Assembly: GCF_000576635.1 (NCBI RefSeq)
Contig: NZ_AVFL01000001.1
Span: forward strand, 1-64,000
Origin: Skermanella stibiiresistens SB22
GTDB taxonomy: Bacteria > Pseudomonadota > Alphaproteobacteria > Azospirillales > Azospirillaceae
DNA: 64,000 nucleotides
Direction of reading: 5' to 3'
Below the pieces are notes generated by a model. It worked only from the letters and a program-made list of their open reading frames with translations. It was not told where the DNA came from and searched no databases. The position numbers and the translations under genes were made by a program. This document shows, piece by piece, positions 39,064 to 47,220 of this stretch. Positions within the stretch are counted from its first letter, which is position 1; every line of letters begins with the position of its first letter.

Positions 39064-39121
39064 CGTTCCGCCAGTTGATCCCTCGCCGGGCGCTCTCCAG
39101 GGCACCCTTGACCGCCGCCAT
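39056..39121 (-). CDS. Possible 21-residue leader peptide coupled to ccmD
   Basis: ATG 39121 with GGAAGG ten bases upstream opens 21 codons (MAAVKGALESARRGINWRN and two more residues). Its TGA falls inside the first codons of ccmD, so ribosomes finishing it could restart at the ccmD ATG. No family is recognised. It may be a leader peptide or the remnant end of a lost upstream gene. Confidence 0.3.
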   Translation of the reverse strand: MAAVKGALESARRGINWRNDG

Positions 39122-39500
39122 CCTTACCAGTCCTTCCACTCAAATGCGCCGATTGAATGGCATCCGGCGCCGTCGGTCCATTGCCTATTTGGCCCCCCAC
39201 GCGTGATTGACATGGGTTCGCGACGCCTTGCCGCACATGGGGGCCGCATATGGGACCGTGGGTGCGTCGGCATGGCATAATGGGTCATGCGCCACCGGAA
39301 CCCGAATGGCTCGAGCTTGGCGGCAATATGACAGTGGGAACGGTGGTAAACAAGGCGGGGCGGCGGTTGTGACAACTGGGGAGCGGCCGCGGGGACCTTC
39401 GTCCAGCCAGTGGACTTAGTCCATAAGAATTAATACTCTCGGGAAAGAACCGGGCGGAGTTCAACCGCACCGGGTTGCCCTATCCGGAGAGTGTTCGCGG
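39122..39500. other. 379-bp divergent region between ccmD and the multiheme gene
   Basis: No gene is recognised. It must hold promoters for both the leftward ccm genes and the rightward P460-multiheme gene. The only striking feature is an array of GTCCA half-sites near 39401-39423, listed separately. Confidence 0.5.
39401..39423 (+). promoter_or_regulatory. Nested inverted repeats (operator-like) upstream of the multiheme gene
   Basis: GTCCA, TGGAC and GTCCA follow one another as GTCCA-5 bp-TGGAC-TTA-GTCCA, so the middle half-site pairs with either neighbour. TGGACTTAGTCCA is a perfect palindrome with a three-base centre. It lies 78-100 bp before ATG 39501, close to an AT-rich TAATAC that could be a -10 element. 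Confidence 0.35.
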
Positions 39501-42500
39501 ATGATTCCATTCCCCAAGTGCCGGCTCCCCAAGCTCCGGTTCCCCAAGCCCTCTCCGGTCGATCGCGCGATCCGGCGGAGCGTCGGCGTGCTCGCGCTAT
39601 GCGGCCTGCTCGCCGCCGGGCCAGCGCTGGCGACACCCGCCTGCACCGCCGCCCAACCGGCGCCGCTGGTGCCGACCGACCCTGCGCTGTGCGCCTCGCT
39701 GGCCGACGCCGTGCGGAAGCCGGGCGACCTGCCGCTCGACCAGTACGAGGCGAAGCTGGGGGATTACCTGCGGAACTTCTGCCATCGCGACGAGAAGGCG
39801 GGATGGACGCGCGACAAGCGGGTGCGCGACACCGGCCCCTATACCGCCAGCCTCCAGGATGGCCAGTGGGTCGGCACCTATGCCGGCACCCACGCGCCGG
39901 TGGTGATCTGGTACTCGCCCGACATGGTGGAGTGGCTGAAGGTCAACCGTCCGTCGGACGAGGCGGCCACTCCCGTCGTGGCGGCTCCCGTCCCCGACGG
40001 CGCCATCATGGTCAAGGAGATGTTCCCGGCGCCAGCCGCCGCCTGCGCCGGGGTCGATCCGCTCAAGCTGCTGCCGACCAGCGGCGCCGCCGTCATGGTG
40101 CGCGACGCCAAGGCGTCCCATGACGGCTGGTTCTGGGGCTGGTTCGGCTGGAGCGGCTGGGCGCCGGACTATCCGCCGGGACCGACCAACCCGCTGCCCA
40201 ACATGGGCTTCGGGCAGTACTGCCTGAACTGCCACGCCTCGGCCAAGTCCGAGCACACCTTCGCCAGCCTCAAGAACATGCTGGGCCAGCCGGGCCAGCC
40301 GCTGGTCTTCCTCAGCCAGGATTTCTTCGACGCCCCCTCGCCCGAGATCCACCACCGTCTGGTGGCCCTGCCGACCGACGACGCGAAGCGGCTGGGCCAA
40401 CCCCAGTACGGCTACGACACCGATGTCACCACCGGCTTGAAGGTCGCGGGGCTGCCCAAGCCGACCTGGGAGACGGTGTCGAAGATGCCGTCCGAGACCT
40501 ATGACAACGTCTGGGTCAAGGCCGGTGGTCCCAATGTCGCCAGCGAGTTCGTCACCTCCGACCAGTGCCTGGGCTGTCACGACGCCGGCAGCACCGGGCT
40601 CCAGTTCGACATGACCAAGCCGAACCCGCACGGCGCTAAGCTGCTGAACCTGTCGCCCTACGCCACGTGGTGGACCTCGCCGATGGGTCTGGCCGGCCGC
40701 GATCCGATCTTCTTCGCCCAGCTCGCCAGCGAGACGCAGACCTTCCACCCCGAGAGTTCGGAACTGGTCCAGAACACCTGCCTGGGCTGCCACGGCATCC
40801 TCGGCCAGCGGCAGTTCTCGATCGACACGTTCAAGGAGACCGGCAAGTGCCAGAACTTCCTGCGCACCTTCGCCGACGCCGTGCCGTTCCCGGCCGGCAA
40901 CCCGACCGCCGGCCACGCGACCTATGGCGCGCTGGCGCGTGACGGCGTGTCCTGCACCTCGTGCCATCGTATGGCGCTGGGGGCGGAGGCCACGGCCCAG
41001 TTCAAGGACGCGCCGCAGAACGCCTGTATCGACGAGCGCCAAGCCTTCCTGAACCCGGACGCCACGGGATTCGCCAAGACCTTCACCGGCAGCTTCCTGG
41101 TCGGTCCGCCCGACAAGATCTATGGCCCCTTCAAGGACCCCAAGGTCAAGCCGATGGAACAGGCGCTGGGCAACACGCCGGAATACCACGCGGCCATCAA
41201 GAATTCCGAGACCTGCGGCACCTGCCACACCGTCCACCTGCCGGTGCTGGACAAGGGCGCGGTGATCGGCCACGTCTATGAGCAGACCACATATCCGGAG
41301 TGGGCGTTCAGCGCGTACCGCACCGGCGAGGGGGTCGACGGCAAGCTGCCCGGCGGCGCCGGATCGCTGGCGGCGAGCTGCCAGGACTGCCACATGCCCA
41401 GCCGCGACGCCAACGGCAAGCCATACCGGAGCAAGATCGCCAGCATCCAGGAATACTCCAACTTCCCGCAGGCGGAGAACAACCTGGGTCCGGAGGATAT
41501 CGACCTGCCGGTGCGCGACGGCTTCGCCCAGCACACGCTGGTCGGACTGAACGTCTTCTTCACCAAGATGGCGCAGCAATTCCCCGATATCCTCGGCATC
41601 CGCACCCAGGACCCCATGCTGGTGTCCAAGGGCGTCGATCCGCTGATCCGAACGGAACAGGCGATGCTCGACCAAGCCTCCGCCGGGACGGCCGCCATCG
41701 CGGTGACCGGCGTCAAGACGGAGGGCGGCACCCTCAACGCCACCGTCGCGGTGACCAGCAAGACGGGGCACAAGCTGCCGTCGGGCGTGGGTTTCCGCCG
41801 CGCCTTCATCGAGTTCGACGTGCTCGACGCCAACGGCGCCGTGCTGTGGGCCTCGGGCCGGACCAACGGGGCCGGCGTGATCGTGGACGCGGCGGGCAAG
41901 CCGGTCGCGGGCGAGCTGTGGTGGAAGGACGACTGCTCCGGCCGGACCGATGGCGGCAAGCTGGCGCACCAGCCGCATTTCCAGGTGGTCAGCCGCCAGG
42001 ATCAGGCGCAGATCTACCAGGAGCTGGTGACGGCGCCCCCGGCCGGCGTGACGCCGACGAAGACGGCCTCGGCGGCGAAGGCGGCCCCCGTGTGCGGCGA
42101 GGGCGTCAAGCCGACGGGAGAGTTCACCACCAGCTTCCTGTCGATCTGCGGCGACGTTAAGGACAACCGCATCCTGCCCCACGGTTTCCTGAAGCTGGAG
42201 GAGCGGTTGAAGATCTCGGAGGCGCTGGGTGCCGGCAAGGACCTCGCGGAGGATGTCGGCTCCACCGCCGTCGGCGACGATCCCGACTATGTCGACGGCG
42301 GCGGCGACAGCTTGGTCTACGCCGTGCCGTTGGCCGACATCAAGGGCACGCCGGCGTCGGTCCAGGCGACGCTCTATTATCAGGCGATACCGCCCTATTA
42401 CCTGCAGGACCGCTTCTGCACCGCCAAGGGCGCCGACACCGAACGCCTCTACTTCCTCGCCGGCCACCTCAACCTGGACGGCACCGAGGCGGCGGACTGG

Positions 42501-42569
42501 AAGCTGAAACTGGTCGGCACCGGAGCGGTGTCGGTGACCGGAACCTCGGCGGCGGCGGTCGTGAAGTGA
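39501..42569 (+). CDS. Periplasmic cytochrome P460-like/hexaheme c-type fusion protein
   Basis: 1022 residues. A signal peptide lies at about 26-45 (hydrophobic core VGVLALCGLLAAG, ending PALA). Residues 85-260 resemble a cytochrome P460 domain, with PDGAIMVKE and AVMVRDAK strands, an unusual Trp-rich stretch (WFWGWFGWSGW, 210-220) and CLNCH at 241-245. Five more CXXCH sites follow at 356-360, 427-431, 485-489, 572-576 and 627-631. From about 690 a beta-rich domain contains TGHKLPSGVGFRRAF, as in other multiheme oxidoreductases. Six covalent hemes are predicted, attached by the Ccm system encoded divergently next door. It could be a multiheme electron carrier or an N- or S-compound oxidoreductase; the substrate is unknown. 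Confidence 0.88.
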   Translation: MIPFPKCRLPKLRFPKPSPVDRAIRRSVGVLALCGLLAAGPALATPACTAAQPAPLVPTDPALCASLADAVRKPGDLPLDQYEAKLGDYLRNFCHRDEKAGWTRDKRVRDTGPYTASLQDGQWVGTYAGTHAPVVIWYSPDMVEWLKVNRPSDEAATPVVAAPVPDGAIMVKEMFPAPAAACAGVDPLKLLPTSGAAVMVRDAKASHDGWFWGWFGWSGWAPDYPPGPTNPLPNMGFGQYCLNCHASAKSEHTFASLKNMLGQPGQPLVFLSQDFFDAPSPEIHHRLVALPTDDAKRLGQPQYGYDTDVTTGLKVAGLPKPTWETVSKMPSETYDNVWVKAGGPNVASEFVTSDQCLGCHDAGSTGLQFDMTKPNPHGAKLLNLSPYATWWTSPMGLAGRDPIFFAQLASETQTFHPESSELVQNTCLGCHGILGQRQFSIDTFKETGKCQNFLRTFADAVPFPAGNPTAGHATYGALARDGVSCTSCHRMALGAEATAQFKDAPQNACIDERQAFLNPDATGFAKTFTGSFLVGPPDKIYGPFKDPKVKPMEQALGNTPEYHAAIKNSETCGTCHTVHLPVLDKGAVIGHVYEQTTYPEWAFSAYRTGEGVDGKLPGGAGSLAASCQDCHMPSRDANGKPYRSKIASIQEYSNFPQAENNLGPEDIDLPVRDGFAQHTLVGLNVFFTKMAQQFPDILGIRTQDPMLVSKGVDPLIRTEQAMLDQASAGTAAIAVTGVKTEGGTLNATVAVTSKTGHKLPSGVGFRRAFIEFDVLDANGAVLWASGRTNGAGVIVDAAGKPVAGELWWKDDCSGRTDGGKLAHQPHFQVVSRQDQAQIYQELVTAPPAGVTPTKTASAAKAAPVCGEGVKPTGEFTTSFLSICGDVKDNRILPHGFLKLEERLKISEALGAGKDLAEDVGSTAVGDDPDYVDGGGDSLVYAVPLADIKGTPASVQATLYYQAIPPYYLQDRFCTAKGADTERLYFLAGHLNLDGTEAADWKLKLVGTGAVSVTGTSAAAVVK

Positions 42570-42844
42570 CGTGAGTGGAGGGGCTGGGCGGTGGCGGGTG
42601 CCGCCGCCTGGCCTTTCCACCCGCCTGGATTTCCGATTGCCTGGACTTGTGAGGTTCCGTCACGGCGATGTGGTGCTGGGACGGATCCCGCCAAGCCGCG
42701 CCGCCAAAGTTAGGCGCGGTTCCGTCCAAAACGCGCACGGAACGGCAAGACGATCCGTCCGCCAAGCGATTGCATGCTCCGTTCCACGACCGGCAAGCCG
42801 TCAGGCTCACCCAGGCCCGGTCGCCCAGGACAGAACGGGGCCCC

Positions 42845-43705
42845 ATGAACGTCGCTCATCGAACCATCCGCGCCAATGGCATCCGGCAACACTTCCTCGA
42901 GGCGGGCTCCGGGCCGCCCGTCGTCCTGCTGCACGGCTTTCCCGAAACAAGTTATGCGTGGCGATACCAGATCCCGGTCTTGGCCGAACGCTTCAGGGTG
43001 ATCGCTCCCGATCTTCGCGGCTACGGCGAGACCGACAAGCCGGCGGCCGGATACGACAAGAGGACGATGGCGCGGGATCTCGTGGAGCTTCTCGCGGCGC
43101 TTGGGATCGAGAGGATCGCGCTGGTCGGGCATGACCGGGGCGCCCGCGTCGCGACGCGTTTCGCGAAGGATCACCTGGGGCTGCTGGACCGGCTGGTGGT
43201 GATGGACAATGTCCCGACGCGGATCGTGGCGCGCTCCATGAACGCGGCGACGGCGCGGGCCTACTGGTTCTTCCTGTTCCATCTCGTGCCCGACCTGCCG
43301 GAGGCGCTGATCGCCGGACGCGAGGATATCTGGCTCAGGCACTTCTTCTCGGACTGGTGCTTCAATCCGCACGCGATCTCCGGAGCCGACTTCGACACCT
43401 ATGTCGCCGCCTACCGCGCTCCGGGAGCGGTGCGCGGCGCGATGGCGGATTACAGGGCGAGCTCGCAGGACATCGAACAGGATACGGCGGATGCCGATGT
43501 CCGGATCGCTTGTCCGGTGCTGTCGCTGTGGGGCGCCGATTTCGGCGCGGTGGCGCAGACCTTCGACATGGCCGCCGTCTGGGCGGAAATGGCGGACGAC
43601 CTCCGTACCCACGCGATCGAGCGCTGCGGGCATCTGCCGCACGAGGAGCGGCCGGATCGGGTCAACGAGCTTCTCCTGGACTTTCTCGAAGGCTGGAACG
43701 GATAG
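42845..43705 (+). CDS. Alpha/beta hydrolase (haloalkane/fluoroacetate dehalogenase or epoxide hydrolase type)
   Basis: 286 residues from ATG 42845, giving MNVAHRTIRANGIRQHF. The oxyanion motif HGFPET is at 30-35, and the nucleophile elbow GHDRGAR places Asp97 as nucleophile, which separates it from serine esterases. A late His in ERCGHLPHEE (about 264-273) completes the triad. The cap domain has AYWFFLFH and DWCFNPHAISG. The profile fits fluoroacetate dehalogenases and epoxide hydrolases equally. It is followed 6 bp later by an MBL-fold hydrolase. The 275 bp before it hold no gene. Confidence 0.85.
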   Translation: MNVAHRTIRANGIRQHFLEAGSGPPVVLLHGFPETSYAWRYQIPVLAERFRVIAPDLRGYGETDKPAAGYDKRTMARDLVELLAALGIERIALVGHDRGARVATRFAKDHLGLLDRLVVMDNVPTRIVARSMNAATARAYWFFLFHLVPDLPEALIAGREDIWLRHFFSDWCFNPHAISGADFDTYVAAYRAPGAVRGAMADYRASSQDIEQDTADADVRIACPVLSLWGADFGAVAQTFDMAAVWAEMADDLRTHAIERCGHLPHEERPDRVNELLLDFLEGWNG

Positions 43706-43711
43706 GCGTCG

Positions 43712-44752
43712 GTGATGGAACGGGCACATCAATTGTTTCTGGGGTTCGCCCTCGGCCTCACGGCCGCGTGGTTGGCCTTGCCCGCGGCTCCGGCGATCGC
43801 CAAGGCGCCGATGGTCGCGTCGCAGGCGCCGGGTTTCTATCGCATGAGTCTGGGTGGCATCGAGATCACGGCATTGCTCGATGGGACGCACACGTTCCCC
43901 GTCGCCGCCGTGATGCAGGCGCCGCCCGAGGCTCCCGGCCCTGTCAGGCGGCTTCTCACCCAGGCCCGTCCGGGCGAGGTGGAGGCGCGTCTGGCCGCCG
44001 AGGCGCTGGAGATGCCGTTGGAAGGATCGATCAACGCCTTTCTGATCAACACGGGCGACCGGCTGGTTCTGATCGACAGCGGAGCCGGCGACCTCTATGG
44101 CGTCTGTTGCGGCAAGCTGCGGGCCAACATGGAAGCCGCCGGATACCGGCCGGAGGATGTCGATGACGTCCTGCTGACCCACCTCCACGCCGATCATGTC
44201 GGCGGACTGATGCGGGATGGAAAACCGGTCTTTCCCACGGCGACGATCCATGTCAGCCGCACCGACGAGGATTACTGGCTGAACCCGGATAACGAGACCG
44301 CCGCACCGGCCTTCCTCCACCCGATGTTCGAGGGCGCCCGCCAAGTGCTGAAACCCTATCTGGACGCTGGCCGGGTCAAACCCTTCGATTATGGTCCCGA
44401 GGTCCTGCCGGGCATCACGCCGATGGCGACGCCGGGCCACACGCCCGGTCACTCGTCCTATGCGGTGCGCGCGGGCGACGAGACCTTCATCGTCTGGGGC
44501 GACATCGTCCATGTGGCACCGATCCAGTTTCCCGATCCCGCGATCACCGTGACCTACGACAACAATGGCGACCTCGCGGAAGCCCAGCGTGGGAAGCTCT
44601 TCGCCCACACGGCGCGGCACATGATCTGGGTCGGCGCCGCGCACATTTCCTTTCCAGGGATCGGCCATATAGCACTTCGCGACGGCAAGTTCGGGTGGCT
44701 GCCGACGAACTACACGACGGAGTTTGCCGCACAAGCTCCAGGTGGACGATAG
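43712..44752 (+). CDS. Secreted MBL-fold metallo-hydrolase
   Basis: 346 residues. A signal peptide (LFLGFALGLTAAWLALPAAPAIA) precedes a metallo-beta-lactamase fold with THLHADHVGG, giving His157, His159, Asp161 and His162 as metal ligands. TPGHTPGHS and WGDIVH supply further ligands. GTG 43712 and ATG 43715 are both possible starts. Relatives include secreted lactonases and other MBL hydrolases; the substrate cannot be decided. The 6-bp gap to the alpha/beta hydrolase suggests joint expression. Confidence 0.85.
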   Translation: MMERAHQLFLGFALGLTAAWLALPAAPAIAKAPMVASQAPGFYRMSLGGIEITALLDGTHTFPVAAVMQAPPEAPGPVRRLLTQARPGEVEARLAAEALEMPLEGSINAFLINTGDRLVLIDSGAGDLYGVCCGKLRANMEAAGYRPEDVDDVLLTHLHADHVGGLMRDGKPVFPTATIHVSRTDEDYWLNPDNETAAPAFLHPMFEGARQVLKPYLDAGRVKPFDYGPEVLPGITPMATPGHTPGHSSYAVRAGDETFIVWGDIVHVAPIQFPDPAITVTYDNNGDLAEAQRGKLFAHTARHMIWVGAAHISFPGIGHIALRDGKFGWLPTNYTTEFAAQAPGGR

Positions 44753-44889
44753 GCGGCGGACGGGAGCGCCGCGATCAAAGTGGTGAATGCGGTGGACCCA
44801 CCAGTTGATTCGGTCGCTGACACTCACCGGAAGATCGCTGGTACCATCCTGTTTGCTGGCCCTCGATCACAGCGGACCAGCCTTCGCGC

Positions 44890-45446
44890 TCAACCCGCCA
44901 GCATCCGGGCGCGGAGGTCGGCTCTGGTTGCCATGACCGCCGTCACGCGTTCGGTCAGCGGATGGTTCAGTCCGTCCGCTTCGGCGCTGCTTTGGGCTTC
45001 GGCGGCGTGCCGGGGTAGCGTGTCGGCTAGCTCCCTCACGCGGGTGAGGACCAATTCCGGCTCCAGTCCGAGTTTCAGGGCGAGCTTGCGCCTTTCCCAT
45101 CCCCGAGTAGCGCGTCGACGCGGTCCGGTGTCGCGAACTGGACAGGTCCGGCGCAGTCCTCTCCGACATGGGTGATCAGGGCGAACGGATTCCGGGCGAA
45201 GACCTGGAAGCGCCTGGCCCAGCGGTCGAGCACCATCGCGTTGTCCGGGAGCAGTCCCCACAGGAAAGCCTCGACCGGGCGGTGAGCGTGTCGCGGGTCT
45301 ATCATCGGTATGGATAGCGAAAGCGGATAGGCGCCGGCCGCGTCGCGCCAGTCTTGATCGTGGATGAAGCTGAGCCTGCCGCGCTGGTCATGCCTGACCG
45401 TTCCAAGCACCCGGCCCGCCGCGACCCCGACGAGTTCCTGGGTCAC
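44890..45446 (-). pseudogene. Broken hipA (toxin kinase) with central deletion and frameshift
   Basis: The first 110 residues (from ATG 45446) match the N-terminal HipA domain: SLSIPMIDPRHAHRPVEAFLWGLLPDN and GEDCAGPVQFATPDRV. The frame stops at 45075. In a second frame down to 44890, the end of a HipA C-terminal domain is readable (KLGLEPELVLTRVRELADTL, TERVTAVMATRADLRAR). The kinase core of about 250-300 residues is missing between them, so no active toxin can be made. The start overlaps the hipB-like stop by 4 bp, the intact-operon arrangement. Nothing is seen in 44753-44889. Confidence 0.8.
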
Positions 45447-45742
45447 GACGGGTCCTTCGCGAGGTCGGCGAGGAGTTCATCGATGTCGACCGTGGGAATG
45501 ACGTTGGCGCTTGGGACTCGGGTTTCCGGTGGAATGCTTGTGCCGATGTGGAGCTCCAGTCCCAAGGCGCCGAGCGTGCGCAGGATCAGGCCGATCTCCG
45601 CGCGCGGCTTGCCCTTCTCGATCTCCACGAGCCATTGGCGGCTGACCTTGACGCGACGGGCAAGTTCCTCCTGACCCAAGCCCAGGGTGCGGCGCCGCTC
45701 GCGGATGATCAGGCCGATGTCGGTGGCGTTCTGGATCAACAT
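45443..45742 (-). CDS. HipB-like XRE antitoxin
   Basis: 99 residues from ATG 45742, giving MLIQNATDIGLIIRERRR. Residues 8-65 are a Cro/CI helix-turn-helix (RTLGLGQEELARRVKVSRQWLVEIEKGKPRAE), and the C-terminal tail (DIDELLADLAKDPS) is free. Genes of this type precede hipA and repress the operon. The gene looks intact although its hipA partner is broken, so it may persist as a stand-alone repressor. A longer start at 45805 is possible but has no ribosome site. Confidence 0.82.
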   Translation of the reverse strand: MLIQNATDIGLIIRERRRTLGLGQEELARRVKVSRQWLVEIEKGKPRAEIGLILRTLGALGLELHIGTSIPPETRVPSANVIPTVDIDELLADLAKDPS

Positions 45743-45896
45743 GCTTTGGTTCGCAGGAGTGTCAGCGAACGGTGACAATATACGGAAGTCGGCGTTCGGT
45801 GACAAATCGGGAAGACGATTTGCCGCGTATGCTTCCTAAATCATATGGTTTGAATTGTATGTCCAAGTGACATCCATTTGATCATGGAGGTCATTC

Positions 45897-46064
45897 ATGG
45901 GCATGGTGGGAAAAAGGACAATCATCGAGCACGAAACCCTGACACTGTCCGAACAGGATCGCGCGGCGTTTTTCGAATCTTTGATCAATCCACTAGAACC
46001 AAACGATCGTTTGCGGCGAGCCTTCGTCGATCATGGCCGGAGATTGGGATCAACTCGTGAATGA
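45897..46064 (+). pseudogene. N-terminally truncated DUF1778 (TacA-type) antitoxin
   Basis: GGAGG six bases before ATG 45897 opens 55 codons. IIEHETLTLSEQDRAAFFES followed by LINPLEPNDRLRRAF matches the C-terminal toxin-neutralising half of DUF1778/TacA antitoxins. The ribbon-helix-helix N-terminal half is absent: a stop lies a few codons upstream in frame and no match is seen further up. The TGA overlaps the ATG of the next relic (ATGA), preserving the antitoxin-toxin coupling. The short product may still be made. Confidence 0.6.
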
Positions 46065-46245
46065 CGACGTCTCCATGTGAGGACCTGAGTATTCGTTTGC
46101 TGGATGAGGGGCATGATCGCGCCTTTTTCACCTGTGGCGAAGGACTTCCCAAGGACAGCGGCTTGGCTACACATTGGTGGCCGACGCCCTATGCCGAGCT
46201 TTCGCCAGCGCCGCGACGGTGGGATCGTCGATGGTGGTGCGATGA
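46061..46245 (+). pseudogene. Broken GNAT (TacT-type) acetyltransferase toxin
   Basis: From ATG 46061 the frame begins with a typical TacT start (LSIRLLDEGHDRAFFTCGE) and then loses similarity. In another frame just after (about 46150-46242), QRLGYTLVADALCRAFASAA matches the acetyl-CoA-binding helix region of the same family. The central part is therefore deleted and the halves are out of frame. No active toxin is expected. Confidence 0.6.
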
Positions 46246-46276
46246 GGTGTCTTGATCCAGCCAGCCAACCTGAACG

Positions 46277-46300
46277 CAAAAAAGCGCCCAACAGGGCGCT
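46277..46300 (-). terminator. Rho-independent terminator after tRNA-Gly
   Basis: Stem AGCGCCC/GGGCGCT with a four-base loop (46283-46300) followed on the leftward strand by TTTTTT. It starts about 30 bases after the tRNA 3' end and ends its transcript. Confidence 0.9.
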
Positions 46301-46330
46301 CGCGGACTTACGGATCATCATCTGGGAAAC

Positions 46331-46405
46331 TGGAGCGGGCGAAGGGATTCGAACCCTCGACCCCAACCTTGGCAAGGTTGTGCTCTACCCCTGAGCTACG
46401 CCCGC
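46331..46405 (-). tRNA. tRNA-Gly (anticodon GCC)
   Basis: 75 bases including an encoded CCA. The acceptor stem GCGGGCG pairs with CGCCCGC, the D arm is AGCTCAGGGGTAGAGC, the anticodon stem-loop is ACCTTGCCAAGGT with GCC in the loop, and the T arm has GGTTCGAATCC. The gene has its own promoter (46446-46473) and terminator (46277-46300), so it is a single-gene unit. It borders the toxin-antitoxin relics. Confidence 0.97.
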
Positions 46406-46445
46406 ATTGGCGGCTGGTCCGGGTTGTGACCAGCGGTGAGCGTGG

Positions 46446-46473
46446 ATAATACGGATGCCGGAACCCTTTGCAA
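46446..46473 (-). promoter_or_regulatory. Sigma-70 promoter of tRNA-Gly
   Basis: On the leftward strand TTGCAA (46468-46473) and TATTAT (46446-46451) are 16 bp apart, a strong match for this GC-rich genome. The start would fall about 35 bases before the mature tRNA 5' end. Confidence 0.75.
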
Positions 46474-46569
46474 GGCTCTTTTTTCGAATCTTCCGCGACG
46501 GTTTGCGCACCCGCTGGATCGGGCTATAACAGCGCCGCCTTATTTCGCCGGACCAGCGAGGTTTCCGCC

Positions 46570-47118
46570 ATGCCCGACCAGACCGAGCCCAACCAGACGG
46601 GGCCCGACCAGACAGAGTCCCAGCAGCCGCCGACCTCGCCGGAACAGCTCGTGGCCTATCTGGAGGGGCTGGGGATCGCGACCACGACCCACAGCCATCC
46701 GCCGGTGTTCACGGTGGAGGAGGCCCAGGCGTTGCGTGGGACCTTGCCGGGCGGGCATTGCAAGAACCTGTTCCTGAAGGACAAGAAAGGCCGCCTGTGG
46801 CTTGTCGTCGCGTTGGAGGACAGCGCGATCGACCTCAAGACCCTGGACAAGAAGATCGGCGCCGCGCGGCTGTCGTTCGGCAACGCCGACTTGCTGTGGC
46901 AGGTGCTGGGCGTGCGGCCGGGATCGGTGACGCCGTTCGCCGCGATCAACGACACGGAACACCGCGTCACCGTGGTGCTGGAGCAGGCGATGATGGCGCA
47001 CGACCTGCTGAACTACCATCCGCTGGACAATGGCCGGACGACCGCGATCCGCTCGGCCGATCTGGTCAAGTTCCTCTCCGCCACCGGGCACGACGCGGTG
47101 GTGGCGGATCTGGCCTGA
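46570..47118 (+). CDS. Prolyl-tRNA editing (YbaK/ProX-type) protein
   Basis: 182 residues. An N-terminal stretch of about 22 residues is a Gln/Pro/Asp low-complexity extension with repeated DQTE-like units. The rest is a YbaK/ProXp domain: THSHPPVFTVEEAQALRG, GGHCKNLFLKDKKGRLWLV and GSVTPFAAINDTEHRVTVVL. Such trans-editing enzymes remove alanine mischarged on tRNA-Pro (ProXp-ala type); the GxxxP and K residues of the site are present by eye. It begins the gene row ending at 49507. Confidence 0.9.
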   Translation: MPDQTEPNQTGPDQTESQQPPTSPEQLVAYLEGLGIATTTHSHPPVFTVEEAQALRGTLPGGHCKNLFLKDKKGRLWLVVALEDSAIDLKTLDKKIGAARLSFGNADLLWQVLGVRPGSVTPFAAINDTEHRVTVVLEQAMMAHDLLNYHPLDNGRTTAIRSADLVKFLSATGHDAVVADLA

Positions 47119-47220
47119 CGGGCCGGTGGCCTTGCTGGATAAAGCCCAAGGCCTCATCTAAAAACGGCCGAGCCAAACACGCATTTCGAACAGCCAGCTT
47201 CCAAAGAACAGGACGTCCCC

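Noticed and set aside
39597-42620. A 1007-codon frame opposite the multiheme gene
   Set aside because: Antisense shadow; the forward frame has a signal peptide and six CXXCH sites.
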